Source: Ignavibacteria bacterium (GTDB taxonomy: Bacteria; Bacteroidota; Ignavibacteria; Ignavibacteriales; Ignavibacteriaceae). Taken from it: DNA of 64,000 nucleotides. The translations under genes and the position numbers were made by a program. The number at the start of each line of letters is the position of its first letter. Within the stretch, counting starts at the first letter, position 1. Below are positions 44,275 through 52,156 of the stretch, one piece after another. The DNA lies in contig JAUXVN010000013.1 in assembly GCA_030684555.1 (NCBI GenBank), forward strand, positions 162,729 through 226,728. The letters are read 5' to 3'. The notes under the pieces were generated by a model. That model had not been told where the DNA came from. It saw nothing but the letters and a program-made list of their open reading frames with translations, and made no database searches.

Positions 44275-44682
44275 ATGATTTATGTAACACGTAGAGAAGT
44301 ATTTGCTGCTTCACACCGACTATACAATTCCGAAATTTCCGAAGAAGAGAATTTAAATCTTTATGGAAAATGTAGTAATAAATATGGACATGGTCATAAT
44401 TATACTCTTGAAGTAATTGTCGCTGGAACAATAAATCCTAAAACAGGTTATCTTATCGATCTGAAAATCTTAAAAGATATAATTAGGGAAGAAATAATTA
44501 ATTATGTGGATCACAAACACTTTAATTTTGACGTTCCATTCATGACAAATATTATTCCGACTTCTGAGAATATTGCAACTTCATTTTGGAATCGTCTCGT
44601 GAATAAATTACCATCAGGGAAACTATATTCCGTCAAACTTTACGAGACTGAAAATAATTATGTAGAATACAAAGGTGAATAA
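44275..44682 (+). CDS. 6-pyruvoyltetrahydropterin synthase (PTPS) family
   Basis: This 135-residue zinc enzyme has His14 in FAASHRLYN and His39/His41 in [13 protein letters not shown] as metal ligands, the catalytic Cys33 in [12 protein letters not shown], and VDHKHFN with [10 protein letters not shown] for the rest of the site. The spacing GKCxNxxGHGHNY and the insertion [10 protein letters not shown] are those of animal PTPS rather than of short QueD proteins. Together with folE, the SDR genes and phhA nearby, a tetrahydropterin route is more likely than queuosine synthesis, though QueD activity cannot be excluded. Its end overlaps the region of the folE start. Confidence 0.85.
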   Translation: MIYVTRREVFAASHRLYNSEISEEENLNLYGKCSNKYGHGHNYTLEVIVAGTINPKTGYLIDLKILKDIIREEIINYVDHKHFNFDVPFMTNIIPTSENIATSFWNRLVNKLPSGKLYSVKLYETENNYVEYKGE

Positions 44683-44683
44683 A

Positions 44684-45250
44684 TTGAATCACGAAAAAGT
44701 TAAAAAATTAGTCGAAAGTCTACTTATTGAGATCGGTGAAAATCCCAAAAGAGAAGGATTATTAAGTACACCCAAACGTGTTGCCGAAGCGTATGAATTT
44801 TTAACCGCAGGATATGATAAAGATATTGAAGAGGTATTGAACAATGCAATATTCAACGAAAAATATGACGAGATGGTTCTAGTAAAAGATATTGATTTTT
44901 ATAGTTTGTGTGAACACCACATGCTCCCGTTTTATGGGAAAGTGCATGTTGCATACATTCCCAACGGGAAAATTGTTGGACTTAGTAAAATTCCAAGAAT
45001 TGTGGATGTATATGCGCGCAGGCTTCAAGTTCAGGAGAGAATGACAAAGCAGATTGCTGATACAATTGATAAGTTCCTTAGTCCTAAAGGTGTTGCAGTA
45101 GTTTCTGAAGCACGACATATGTGTATGATGATGCGTGGCGTTGAAAAACAAAATTCATCTGCTACCTCAAGTGCAGTTCACGGAATATTTAAAGATGATG
45201 CAAGAACGCGGGATGAATTTTTTAACTTAATAAAACTACGCGGAGTTTAA
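44684..45250 (+). CDS. folE: GTP cyclohydrolase I
   Basis: FolE opens GTP to dihydroneopterin triphosphate, the first step to folate and biopterin. The protein has the zinc site in [13 protein letters not shown], substrate-binding [26 protein letters not shown], and [18 protein letters not shown] place the start at the TTG at 44684, directly after the PTPS stop, because AAAGGTG sits six bases ahead of it; the in-frame GTG at 44675 overlaps that ribosome site. With phhA and PTPS it forms a cofactor supply unit. The next gene begins in its stop codon. Confidence 0.95.
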   Translation: MNHEKVKKLVESLLIEIGENPKREGLLSTPKRVAEAYEFLTAGYDKDIEEVLNNAIFNEKYDEMVLVKDIDFYSLCEHHMLPFYGKVHVAYIPNGKIVGLSKIPRIVDVYARRLQVQERMTKQIADTIDKFLSPKGVAVVSEARHMCMMMRGVEKQNSSATSSAVHGIFKDDARTRDEFFNLIKLRGV

Positions 45251-45975
45251 TGTCATCAAATAAAGAAATTATATGGATAACTGGAGCAAGTTCAGGACTT
45301 GGTGCCGAGTTAACTAAAGAATTTTGTAGAAGAGGTGCCCTCGTATTCGCGACCGCCAGAAGATTTGAAGCTCTTGAAGATTTGAAGCTCCAAATTGACA
45401 ATTTAGATTTGAACAATGATTACAATCTAATTATAAAAAAATGTGATGTTAGTTCGAATGATGATGTAAGCGAAAGTCTCAAATCGATTTCGGAGAAAGG
45501 TAATTTGGTCTGTCTAATAAATAATGCAGGAATAACCTCTTTCAAACGTGCTGAAGAAAATACTATTGAAGAAATTGAAGAAATAATTCAAACAAATTTA
45601 TTGGGCTCCATTTATACAATCAAAAGTGTTTTACCAGAAATGATTTCAAGAAAAAAGGGAATCATTTTTAATCTGCTCTCAGTTGTTACAAAGAAAATAT
45701 TTACAAATAGTAGTGCTTATTCTGCTTCTAAAGTTGGACTGATGGGTTATGTAAATGTTCTTCGGGAAGAAGTTAGAAAGTACAATATTAAGATTGTTAA
45801 TATAATTCCCGGTGCTACTGATACTTCAATATGGTCAAAAGAAATGATAGAAAAATATAGTTCTCTTATGATGCGTCCTGAAGAAATAGCCAATCAAATT
45901 GCAGAAATCTATTTTAATCAAAATAGCATTGTAATAGAAGAAATAGTAATGAGACCAATCGGGGGTGATTTATGA
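45250..45975 (+). CDS. Short-chain dehydrogenase/reductase, first of pair
   Basis: This 241-residue SDR has the nucleotide motif TGASSGLG, the Asn motif NNAG, and the catalytic Tyr-Lys in YSASKVG. It starts at TAATG over the folE stop and ends overlapping the next SDR by four bases. In Chlorobi, an SDR of the sepiapterin reductase type makes tetrahydrobiopterin from the PTPS product; given its place here that is a reasonable guess, but SDR substrates cannot be read from sequence. Confidence 0.85.
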   Translation: MSSNKEIIWITGASSGLGAELTKEFCRRGALVFATARRFEALEDLKLQIDNLDLNNDYNLIIKKCDVSSNDDVSESLKSISEKGNLVCLINNAGITSFKRAEENTIEEIEEIIQTNLLGSIYTIKSVLPEMISRKKGIIFNLLSVVTKKIFTNSSAYSASKVGLMGYVNVLREEVRKYNIKIVNIIPGATDTSIWSKEMIEKYSSLMMRPEEIANQIAEIYFNQNSIVIEEIVMRPIGGDL

Positions 45976-46682
45976 ATCCGAAGGAAGTAACAATAATTAC
46001 AGGTGCAAGTAAAGGGATAGGGGAATCAATCGCCTATAAATTTGCTTCAGAAGATCATCATGTTGTATTGATTGGGCGAAATGAAGAAAGATTAAAAATT
46101 GTTTCGAAAAAAATAAATCAAACCGGAACCTCTGAATATTACGTCGGAAGCGTAACCGACCCCAATTTTATTAAAAATTCCTTAACTGAAGTTATTGAAA
46201 AACATGGCAAAATCGATCATCTAATTAATAATGCCGGAATAATGATAATCAAGAGATTTGAAGAAGCTACATTGGAAGAGTTCCAGTCTCAAATGGAAAC
46301 AAACATGTACGGTGTTTTCATTTGTACAAAAGAAGTTTTGCCGACGTTGATTGAAAGAAAATCCGGTAGTATAATCAATATTTCATCATTAGCAGGGAAG
46401 AATAATTTTGTTGGCGGAACTATGTATTCCACCACAAAACATGCATTAATGGGATTTACAAAATCGCTGATGCTTGAAGTTAGAGATCATAATATTAGGG
46501 TGGCTGTTGTTTGTCCCGGCTCAGTAGCCACTGATTTACTTCTCAACTCCCCAATTACCCCTCAAAATAAAGGAAAAATTCTTCAACCTGATGATGTTGC
46601 AGAAGTTGTTTTTTCGATTATAAAATTACCACCAAGAGCGCTTGTGAGTGAAATTGAGATTAGACCAACAAATCCAATATAA
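45972..46682 (+). CDS. Short-chain dehydrogenase/reductase, second of pair
   Basis: This 236-residue SDR has TGASKGIGESI, NNAGIMI and YSTTKHALMG, with a FabG-like fold. It overlaps the previous SDR by four bases (ATGA) and is followed by a strong terminator, so it ends the pterin-associated run. It could be a dihydropteridine or sepiapterin reductase, or a general ketoreductase. The two SDRs share the same size but differ clearly in sequence. Confidence 0.85.
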   Translation: MNPKEVTIITGASKGIGESIAYKFASEDHHVVLIGRNEERLKIVSKKINQTGTSEYYVGSVTDPNFIKNSLTEVIEKHGKIDHLINNAGIMIIKRFEEATLEEFQSQMETNMYGVFICTKEVLPTLIERKSGSIINISSLAGKNNFVGGTMYSTTKHALMGFTKSLMLEVRDHNIRVAVVCPGSVATDLLLNSPITPQNKGKILQPDDVAEVVFSIIKLPPRALVSEIEIRPTNPI

Positions 46683-46734
46683 TAATTTTACAATGGGAAT
46701 ACTATAATTCAGAAGTTTTAACATTTATAGGCAT

Positions 46735-46765
46735 AAAAAAACCGTTCAAAGTGAACGGTTTTTTT
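46735..46765. terminator. Bidirectional intrinsic terminator
   Basis: ACCGTTCA-AAG-TGAACGGT with A-run before and seven T after fits intrinsic termination in both directions, serving the SDR run (plus) and the Spy/CpxP-like gene (minus). Confidence 0.9.
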
Positions 46766-46785
46766 ATTAGGAAGAATAATAATAC

Positions 46786-47253
46786 TTACCTGCAATTTCG
46801 ATTCCCACGACCTGGTCGATCCATTTTACCCATTTTCATGTTTTCTTTAGGACCTTTAGACAACCATTTCTTTTGTTGATCTTTGTTGAGTATTTTTAAT
46901 AAATCCTGTTGATGATCAATTCGTGTAAGGTGAAGATTATTCATACTTTTCATTAATTTTTCTTCAACTGAACGAAGTTTTGAGGTTTCAAAATTTTCAC
47001 TATTAATTATCTCACGTTTTTCAAGGCGAATCTTCTGAATGTCAGCTCGAAGATCAATCATTTTCTTCTGATGAGCTGTTCTTAATACTTCCAATTTTGC
47101 TGATTGCTCTGCAGTAAGGTTTAAACTTTCATGGAAAGCCGCTTGTCCCATTCCACGACCTCTATCTCCGTCTCTAAAGAAACCTTGAGCAAGAGTAACT
47201 GAAGTCATTAAGAATAGAACCATAAATACTGAAATTGATTTTGAGATTTTCAT
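46786..47253 (-). CDS. Spy/CpxP-like periplasmic protein (LTXXQ)
   Basis: This 155-residue exported protein has a signal peptide (residues about 6-22) and a helical region with LNLTAEQSAKLEVLRTAHQKK, the LTxxQ-type motif of Spy/CpxP periplasmic chaperones, and a second such helix near LKILNKDQQKKWL. The ends are rich in Gly, Arg and Met. It has a GGAGG site 7 bases before the ATG. It is divergent from an ECF sigma gene across a symmetrical promoter, and a second protein of the same kind ends that sigma operon, so envelope stress or metal sensing is the likely context. Confidence 0.82.
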   Translation of the reverse strand: MKISKSISVFMVLFLMTSVTLAQGFFRDGDRGRGMGQAAFHESLNLTAEQSAKLEVLRTAHQKKMIDLRADIQKIRLEKREIINSENFETSKLRSVEEKLMKSMNNLHLTRIDHQQDLLKILNKDQQKKWLSKGPKENMKMGKMDRPGRGNRNCR

Positions 47254-47300
47254 CTTATCCTCCGGATATTTTTATGAATGAATTTGTTTATCTTTCATGC

Positions 47301-47373
47301 ATTGGACAATCTTTTTTTGTGTATGGTTTAAACTCGATTTATTTAAACCTTTTATAACCGGAGATTGTCAAAT
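47301..47373. promoter_or_regulatory. Symmetrical bidirectional ECF-type promoter region
   Basis: Two nested inverted repeats share one centre at 47337: GGTTTAAA/TTTAAACC (47325-47332 and 47342-47349, perfect) and ATTGGACAATCT/AGATTGTCAAAT (47301-47312 and 47362-47373, 11 of 12). In each direction this gives TTTAAACC, 12 bases, AGATTGTC, like the -35 and -10 of an ECF promoter. It would drive the Spy-like gene leftwards and the sigma operon rightwards. Confidence 0.65.
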
Positions 47374-47393
47374 TCATAACTAACAATAATTCT

Positions 47394-47948
47394 ATGAGTG
47401 AACAAAGAACAGATTCTGAAAATATCGAACGTTTTTTGAACGGAGATCAGTCTTCATTCAAAGAAATTGTTAATAAGTATAAAGATAAGATTTACTGGCA
47501 TGCAAGACGGATGACAGGCAATCATGTTGATGCTGATGAAATAGTTCAAGAAGTATTAATAGTATTGTACAAAAAAATAGGCGACTTTAAATTTCAATCT
47601 TCGCTATATACTTGGATATACAAAATTACTTCAAATCGTTCATTGAATCTTATTAAAAAAAGAAACATTAGAAGATTCTTCTCAATTCATGAAGAAGAGT
47701 ACGAACAAATCAGTGCTGATGATGATATCTTAAGTAATATTGAAACAAAACAAAAATTGGAAGAAGTTGATAAAGTTTTGAAATCTTTGCCGGTTAAACA
47801 AAGAGAAATCTTTATCTTACGTCATTATGAACAATTGTCGTATGAAGAAATCTCAAAAATAACTGGCAAAAGTTTGGGTGGTTTGAAGGCAAATTATTTT
47901 CATGCTTTAAGTAAAGTGATGAAAGGGATGGAAAAATATAATGGATAA
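47394..47948 (+). CDS. ECF RNA polymerase sigma factor
   Basis: This 184-residue sigma factor has region 2 (IVNKYKDKIYWHARRMTGNHVDADEIVQEVLIVLY at about 24-58, quoted in part: DADEIVQEV) and region 4 (LPVKQREIFILRHYEQLSYEEIS, LKANYFHALSKV). No region 3 is present, as expected for ECF. It is followed with an 8-base overlap by a membrane protein that may be its anti-sigma factor. The symmetrical promoter upstream suggests autoregulation. Confidence 0.93.
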   Translation: MSEQRTDSENIERFLNGDQSSFKEIVNKYKDKIYWHARRMTGNHVDADEIVQEVLIVLYKKIGDFKFQSSLYTWIYKITSNRSLNLIKKRNIRRFFSIHEEEYEQISADDDILSNIETKQKLEEVDKVLKSLPVKQREIFILRHYEQLSYEEISKITGKSLGGLKANYFHALSKVMKGMEKYNG

Positions 47949-48546
47949 AATGGATCATATACTAAAGTATATATTTAATGAACTTACCCCGGAAGAAAAG
48001 GAAGAGTTCGAAAAACAATTAACTGATTCTACAGAACTTCGATATCAGCTTAACAAAGAACAAATCAAATTAAATCTCATTAATGAGTATAAATCAGTTG
48101 AAGTAGACGATAGATATTTTATAAATATTTATCCCCGTTTTTTGCAAAAATTAGATGCTCATAAATCTCATATATCAATTAAAAGTTTCAGTGCCGGTTT
48201 TTCTTTTGTAATAATGATATTTTTAATGTTATCAATTGGAATAAATACCGGATTAAGGAACGGATTCTATGAAAGTTTACTAATGTCTACAAATGAAGAA
48301 GAAATCCTTTCTTATTTGAATTCAACTTCTTTTTATAATCGAGATAATTCACTATATATTAATTATGAAGAAGTTGATCACAAATTGATTAACACTACTT
48401 ATAATAATCAGATTTATTTCGAGACATTTGAGTTAAAAAATTACATAAATATTAACAACGTTGATGTAAGTGAAGTGATTCAAAATCTAGATTCAGATGA
48501 ATTTGATTCTATTTACGAGAGTTTAACAGAAATAAAATTTTTATAA
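47941..48546 (+). CDS. Putative anti-sigma factor, single membrane helix
   Basis: This 201-residue protein has a short cytosolic N-terminus (DHILKYIFNELTPEEKEEFEKQL) of the type found in anti-sigma factors, one membrane helix (residues about 83-103, SAGFSFVIMIFLMLSIGI) and a periplasmic C-terminal half with no recognised domain. It lacks the zinc-binding HxxxCxxC of ZAS proteins. The 8-base overlap with the sigma gene is typical of sigma/anti-sigma pairs. The role is inferred from position. Confidence 0.7.
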   Translation: MDKMDHILKYIFNELTPEEKEEFEKQLTDSTELRYQLNKEQIKLNLINEYKSVEVDDRYFINIYPRFLQKLDAHKSHISIKSFSAGFSFVIMIFLMLSIGINTGLRNGFYESLLMSTNEEEILSYLNSTSFYNRDNSLYINYEEVDHKLINTTYNNQIYFETFELKNYININNVDVSEVIQNLDSDEFDSIYESLTEIKFL

Positions 48547-48557
48547 AGGGTAATAAA

Positions 48558-49037
48558 ATGAAAAATCTATTTTACATTCTTTTGACGTTGATATTAGTTT
48601 CATCTCAAATATATACTCAACCGAACAGAGGAAAAAATCATAGGAATATGGACAAAATCGCCCAATTAGAAAAAATAAAACTAATGGAGATTTTAGAACT
48701 TGATGAAGAAACAAGTGTTAAGTTTTTCGTTAGATTAAAAGACCATCGCTTAAAAATGCGCGAGAATATGGTACAATTAGATCTATTAATTGATGAAATG
48801 CGTAAAATAATTGATGAGGATAGTTTTGAAAAGGGGGATAACTCCTTTAAGAAATTTAATGACAATTTTATTTCTCTTGAAAATAATGGTATAAAAATAA
48901 GATTGGATTTTATTAAATCTATTGGAGATTTACTATCACCGTCACAAATCTCTAAATTTTTAGTCTTCGAAAAAGCCTTCCGAAGTGAGATGCAAGATTT
49001 GCTAATGAAACCACGTGGCGGCAGGGGAATGCGGTAA
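48558..49037 (+). CDS. Spy/CpxP-like periplasmic protein, sigma operon
   Basis: This 159-residue exported helical protein has a signal peptide (residues about 4-20) and a helix with LMEILELDEETSVKFFVRLKDHR, followed by FIKSIGDLLSPSQISKFLVFEKAF. The pattern resembles the LTxxQ proteins and the heavy-metal sensor CnrX group. It ends in GGRGMR, as its divergent relative ends rich in Gly/Arg. It is third in the sigma operon and is probably the periplasmic sensor or effector of the stress it controls. Confidence 0.75.
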   Translation: MKNLFYILLTLILVSSQIYTQPNRGKNHRNMDKIAQLEKIKLMEILELDEETSVKFFVRLKDHRLKMRENMVQLDLLIDEMRKIIDEDSFEKGDNSFKKFNDNFISLENNGIKIRLDFIKSIGDLLSPSQISKFLVFEKAFRSEMQDLLMKPRGGRGMR

Positions 49038-49106
49038 AAATTTCCCCATAAATTTGATTTTTGTTGCATTTATAAGTCGAGAAACTTAACTTTGAAATTA
49101 AGTTTC

Positions 49107-49193
49107 GCGGAAGTGGTGAAATTGGTATACACGCTACTTTGAGGGGGTAGTGCCCGTTAGGGCGTAGGGGTTCAAGTCCCCTCTTCCGCACCA
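49107..49193 (+). tRNA. tRNA-Leu (GAG)
   Basis: The gene folds as a class II tRNA of 87 bases with the 3' CCA encoded. Acceptor GCGGAAG pairs with CTTCCGC; the anticodon stem CTACT/GGTAG encloses TTGAGGG with GAG at positions 34-36; a long variable arm (TGCCCGTTAGGGCG) follows, and the T loop is TTCAAGT. GAG reads CUC and CUU leucine codons. Confidence 0.95.
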
Positions 49194-49221
49194 ATTCAAA
49201 TTTAATCTTAAAGGAAATTAT

Positions 49222-49983
49222 ATGAGCAATTTTAGTAAATTCTTTTTTCTTTTGTTGTTTTCATTAATCTTTAACAAATCATTTGCACAAGATATGGAAC
49301 CTGAAGCTGCAAAATTGTACAATCAAGGCAATGTACAAATGAAAGAGGGGAATTATAGTGGTGCCATTGAAAGTTATGATCATGCTATGCAAAAACAGCA
49401 AGACTACAGAATCTATTATCAAAAAGCAATTGCTCAAAAGAAATTAAATAAAGATCAGGATGCAATTTCAACTCTCCAAAAGGCAATTGAACTTAATCCC
49501 AAATTTGACATTGCATATAATGCGATTGGTGGGAGTTATTTTAAATTAAATAACATGGAAGAGGCTATCAAGAGTTTTGAAAAAGTAATTGAAATTTCTA
49601 CTAATAAAAAATTAAAAGATCAAGTTAAGGAATATATTGCACGTTCTTATGCAAAACTTGGTAATAGTTCTTTAAGCGAAGGTAATGCTGATAAAGCAGT
49701 TCAATATTTCAATAAAGCTATTGAAAACGCAAATTTGGACGCTGCATACCTTGCCTTATCAAAAGCATATACTGAATCCGGAGTTTGGGATAAAGCTATC
49801 TCTGCAGGAGAAAATGCTATTAAATATCGCTCGTCGATTAGTAAAGGTGGTGCTTATTATTATATCGGTTTAGCTTATAAAGGTAAGGGAGACATGACAA
49901 AGGCAAAAGAAAACTTTAATCTTGCAAAAGCTGATCCAACATATAGGGCAACAGCCGAATATGAATTAAAATTAATTAAATAA
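49222..49983 (+). CDS. Exported TPR-repeat protein
   Basis: This 253-residue protein has a signal peptide (residues about 5-22, ending SFAQD) and tetratricopeptide repeats from residue 27: AKLYNQGNVQMKEGNYSGAIESYDHAM, then AISTLQKAIELNP, AIKSFEKVIEIS, KAVQYFNKAIE and KAKENFNLAKADP. TPR arrays bind other proteins in the periplasm. It lies directly downstream of tRNA-Leu and is followed by a hairpin that also carries the ribosome site of the next gene. The partner is unknown. Confidence 0.88.
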   Translation: MSNFSKFFFLLLFSLIFNKSFAQDMEPEAAKLYNQGNVQMKEGNYSGAIESYDHAMQKQQDYRIYYQKAIAQKKLNKDQDAISTLQKAIELNPKFDIAYNAIGGSYFKLNNMEEAIKSFEKVIEISTNKKLKDQVKEYIARSYAKLGNSSLSEGNADKAVQYFNKAIENANLDAAYLALSKAYTESGVWDKAISAGENAIKYRSSISKGGAYYYIGLAYKGKGDMTKAKENFNLAKADPTYRATAEYELKLIK

Positions 49984-49992
49984 TTTATTCTT

Positions 49993-50017
49993 AAAACCTC
50001 CGCAAGTCGGAGGTTTT
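49993..50017 (+). terminator. Hairpin holding the next gene's ribosome binding site
   Basis: AAAACCTCCG and CGGAGGTTTT form a perfect 10-bp stem on a five-base loop, followed by T and AAT. It looks like an intrinsic terminator, but the GGAGG in its right arm lies 9 bases before the ATG at 50022, so the same structure would hide that ribosome site. Confidence 0.65.
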
Positions 50018-50021
50018 TAAT

Positions 50022-50705
50022 ATGGACAAAAAACATCTCATCATAAAGCACGATTTAACTAATCTCATTACTCTCCCACATTTTGAACTCTCGTTAGAAC
50101 AAAGGATAATAATTCTATTAACTGTTCTAAGCATTAAAAGAAAGAAGAAGCAATTATTAATTCTATTTGAAATTCTTAAAGAGAAGAAATACAGTCGTAG
50201 AAGACAATATGAGACCATCCTTCAAATGTATCTTTTTGCAGGTTTTCCTTTGGCATTGGAGACTCTGAAATTATTAAACAAAGTTAACCCCCTACAACAA
50301 ACAAAAAATTATTCAGAAGATTATAACATCCTTTATGAAAAGGGGATAAATAATTGCAGAAAAGTTTATGGAAGTAAGTCAGAAAAGTTACTCGAAAATG
50401 TTTCGTCTTTTTCACCTGAACTCTCAAATTGGTTGATTATTGAAGGTTACGGGAAAATATTCAGTAGAAAGATTCTTTCCTTTCAAGAGAGAGAAATCAT
50501 TGCAGTTGCAACTTTATCATTATTGAAATACAAAGATCAACTCTACTCTCATCTGAATGGAGCTTTTCGAGCTAAAATATCTCTTCATAAGTTAAATAAC
50601 ATTCTCGACTATATAAACCTAATTGATCCCAAAACAGGAGTGAATTTTGCTAGAAAAATTTTATTGCAATTTTCTTTTAATAGAGGGCTTGAGATAAATA
50701 ATTGA
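50022..50705 (+). CDS. Carboxymuconolactone decarboxylase (AhpD-like) domain protein
   Basis: This 227-residue cytosolic protein has a C-terminal CMD-type helical block (about 125-215): FSPELSNWLIIEGYGKIFSRK, SFQEREIIAVATLSLLKY and LYSHLNGAFRAKIS. The CxxC of AhpD is absent, so peroxidase activity is unlikely. The N-terminal part (1-110) repeats a similar helix pattern, TLPHFELSLEQRIIILLTVLS with TILQMYLFAGFPLALETL, suggesting a two-domain build of which only the second is clear. It overlaps the next gene by four bases. The function is unknown. Confidence 0.72.
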   Translation: MDKKHLIIKHDLTNLITLPHFELSLEQRIIILLTVLSIKRKKKQLLILFEILKEKKYSRRRQYETILQMYLFAGFPLALETLKLLNKVNPLQQTKNYSEDYNILYEKGINNCRKVYGSKSEKLLENVSSFSPELSNWLIIEGYGKIFSRKILSFQEREIIAVATLSLLKYKDQLYSHLNGAFRAKISLHKLNNILDYINLIDPKTGVNFARKILLQFSFNRGLEINN

Positions 50706-52156
50706 ATATTGAGTTAGTAATAATTGTCATATTACTTTTGGGGGCAATTTTAATTTCAGAGATTGCGGCGAGAAGAAAATGGCTTCCAGAGATTATCTGC
50801 AGAAAATTACTTCATCTTTTTGCGGGAACTGTAGTCTTGCGAATAATGACTATTGTTGATAATCAACTTCTACTTGTTATAATTGGTTTATCCTTCGCAA
50901 TATTATTATTTGTTATAATTCAAACAGGGGTTTTGAAGGAAATAAATTCAACAGGTAGAAGAGGTTGGGGGATAGTATTTTTCCCATTATCATTTTCCAT
51001 ATTAGTATTCTTTTTTAATAATGAATTGATTGTTGCAAAAATTTCATTTGCAATTATGACATTTTCAGATTCATTTGCTGCGCTATTTGGAATTCTCTTC
51101 GCTAAAAATAATTATTATCTCGGTACCGGTAAAAAATCATATCTTGGCTCAACAATATTTTTCATCACCACACTAATAATACTCTCACTTTTATTAATTG
51201 CGACATCAGTTGTGTTTTCCCCTCAACTAATTTCAATGATTTTTATCGTTGCATTTATTCTAACGATTATTGAGGCACTTAGTTCAAAAGGAAGTGATAA
51301 TCTTTTTGTCCCACTCTTTGCTGCTGTTTTAATAAAATTAGTTTTTATAAATGGTCACTCCACATCACAGATAGATTTAACAGTTGGTTTTGTTTTAGCA
51401 TTATTTACGGCAGTCACCTCAATCCGTTTTAAAGCATTAACTAAAGATGGTGCAGCAGTTACGTTTATATTAGCTTTTATTATCTATGGATTTGGTGGAC
51501 TTAAATGGACTCTGCCGATTTTCGTTTTTTTTGTTTTATCAAGTGTACTTTCAAAAATTCGTCATTCACGAAACAAATTAGTTGAAGAGAGATTTGAGAA
51601 ATCTGGTAATAGAGATGCTAATCAAGTTCTTGCAAACGGAGCTGTCGGATTAATTTTAGTAATTGCAAATTCATTTTTCCCTAAAGAACTTTTCTATCAT
51701 TTTTACGTCCTATATATAGCATCAATGTGTGCTGATACATGGGGAACAGAAATTGGAACATTCTTTAAAAATAAAACTTACAGTATTATAACATTCAGGG
51801 AAGTTGATGCAGGAGTATCGGGTGGTGTTTCCTTACTTGGGACTCTTGGTTCAGTTGCAGGTGCGTTAATTATAGTCTTAGTAAGTTCCCATTGGATAGA
51901 AAATGTTTGGATGCTATTAATTATCGCTTGCTTAGCGTTCATCAGCAGTCTAATTGATAGTCTGCTGGGATCAACTATTCAAGTGCAATATAAATGTAAT
52001 ATTTGTAAATTAGATACTGAAAAAGAAATTCACTGTGAAACTAAAACTAACTTGTATTCCGGGATTAAATTCTTTAATAACGATGTTGTAAATTTGTCAT
52101 CGGGGATTGTAATTCTACTTATATTTTATTTATTGATTTTATTCAGAGCAATATGA
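50702..52156 (+). CDS. Phytol/dolichol kinase-like and DUF92 (VTE6-like) fusion membrane protein
   Basis: This 484-residue polytopic protein joins two families. The N-terminal half matches the dolichol/phytol kinase (CTP transferase) type: RKLLHLFAGT, FSDSFAALFG, LGTGKKSYLGS and ALSSKGSDNLFVP. The C-terminal half is DUF92: FKALTKDGAAVTF, FGGLKWTLPIF, RDANQVLANGAVG, SMCADTWGTEIG and REVDAGVSGGVSLLGTLGSVAGA. In plants and cyanobacteria VTE5 and VTE6 act in sequence to make phytyl diphosphate, so a fused polyprenol kinase pair is a good inference. It starts at a TTG in the stop of the previous gene. The lipid substrate is unknown. Confidence 0.85.
   Translation: MNIELVIIVILLLGAILISEIAARRKWLPEIICRKLLHLFAGTVVLRIMTIVDNQLLLVIIGLSFAILLFVIIQTGVLKEINSTGRRGWGIVFFPLSFSILVFFFNNELIVAKISFAIMTFSDSFAALFGILFAKNNYYLGTGKKSYLGSTIFFITTLIILSLLLIATSVVFSPQLISMIFIVAFILTIIEALSSKGSDNLFVPLFAAVLIKLVFINGHSTSQIDLTVGFVLALFTAVTSIRFKALTKDGAAVTFILAFIIYGFGGLKWTLPIFVFFVLSSVLSKIRHSRNKLVEERFEKSGNRDANQVLANGAVGLILVIANSFFPKELFYHFYVLYIASMCADTWGTEIGTFFKNKTYSIITFREVDAGVSGGVSLLGTLGSVAGALIIVLVSSHWIENVWMLLIIACLAFISSLIDSLLGSTIQVQYKCNICKLDTEKEIHCETKTNLYSGIKFFNNDVVNLSSGIVILLIFYLLILFRAI

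Noticed and set aside
48952..49194. 80-residue minus-strand frame
   Set aside because: It runs straight through tRNA-Leu on the other strand.
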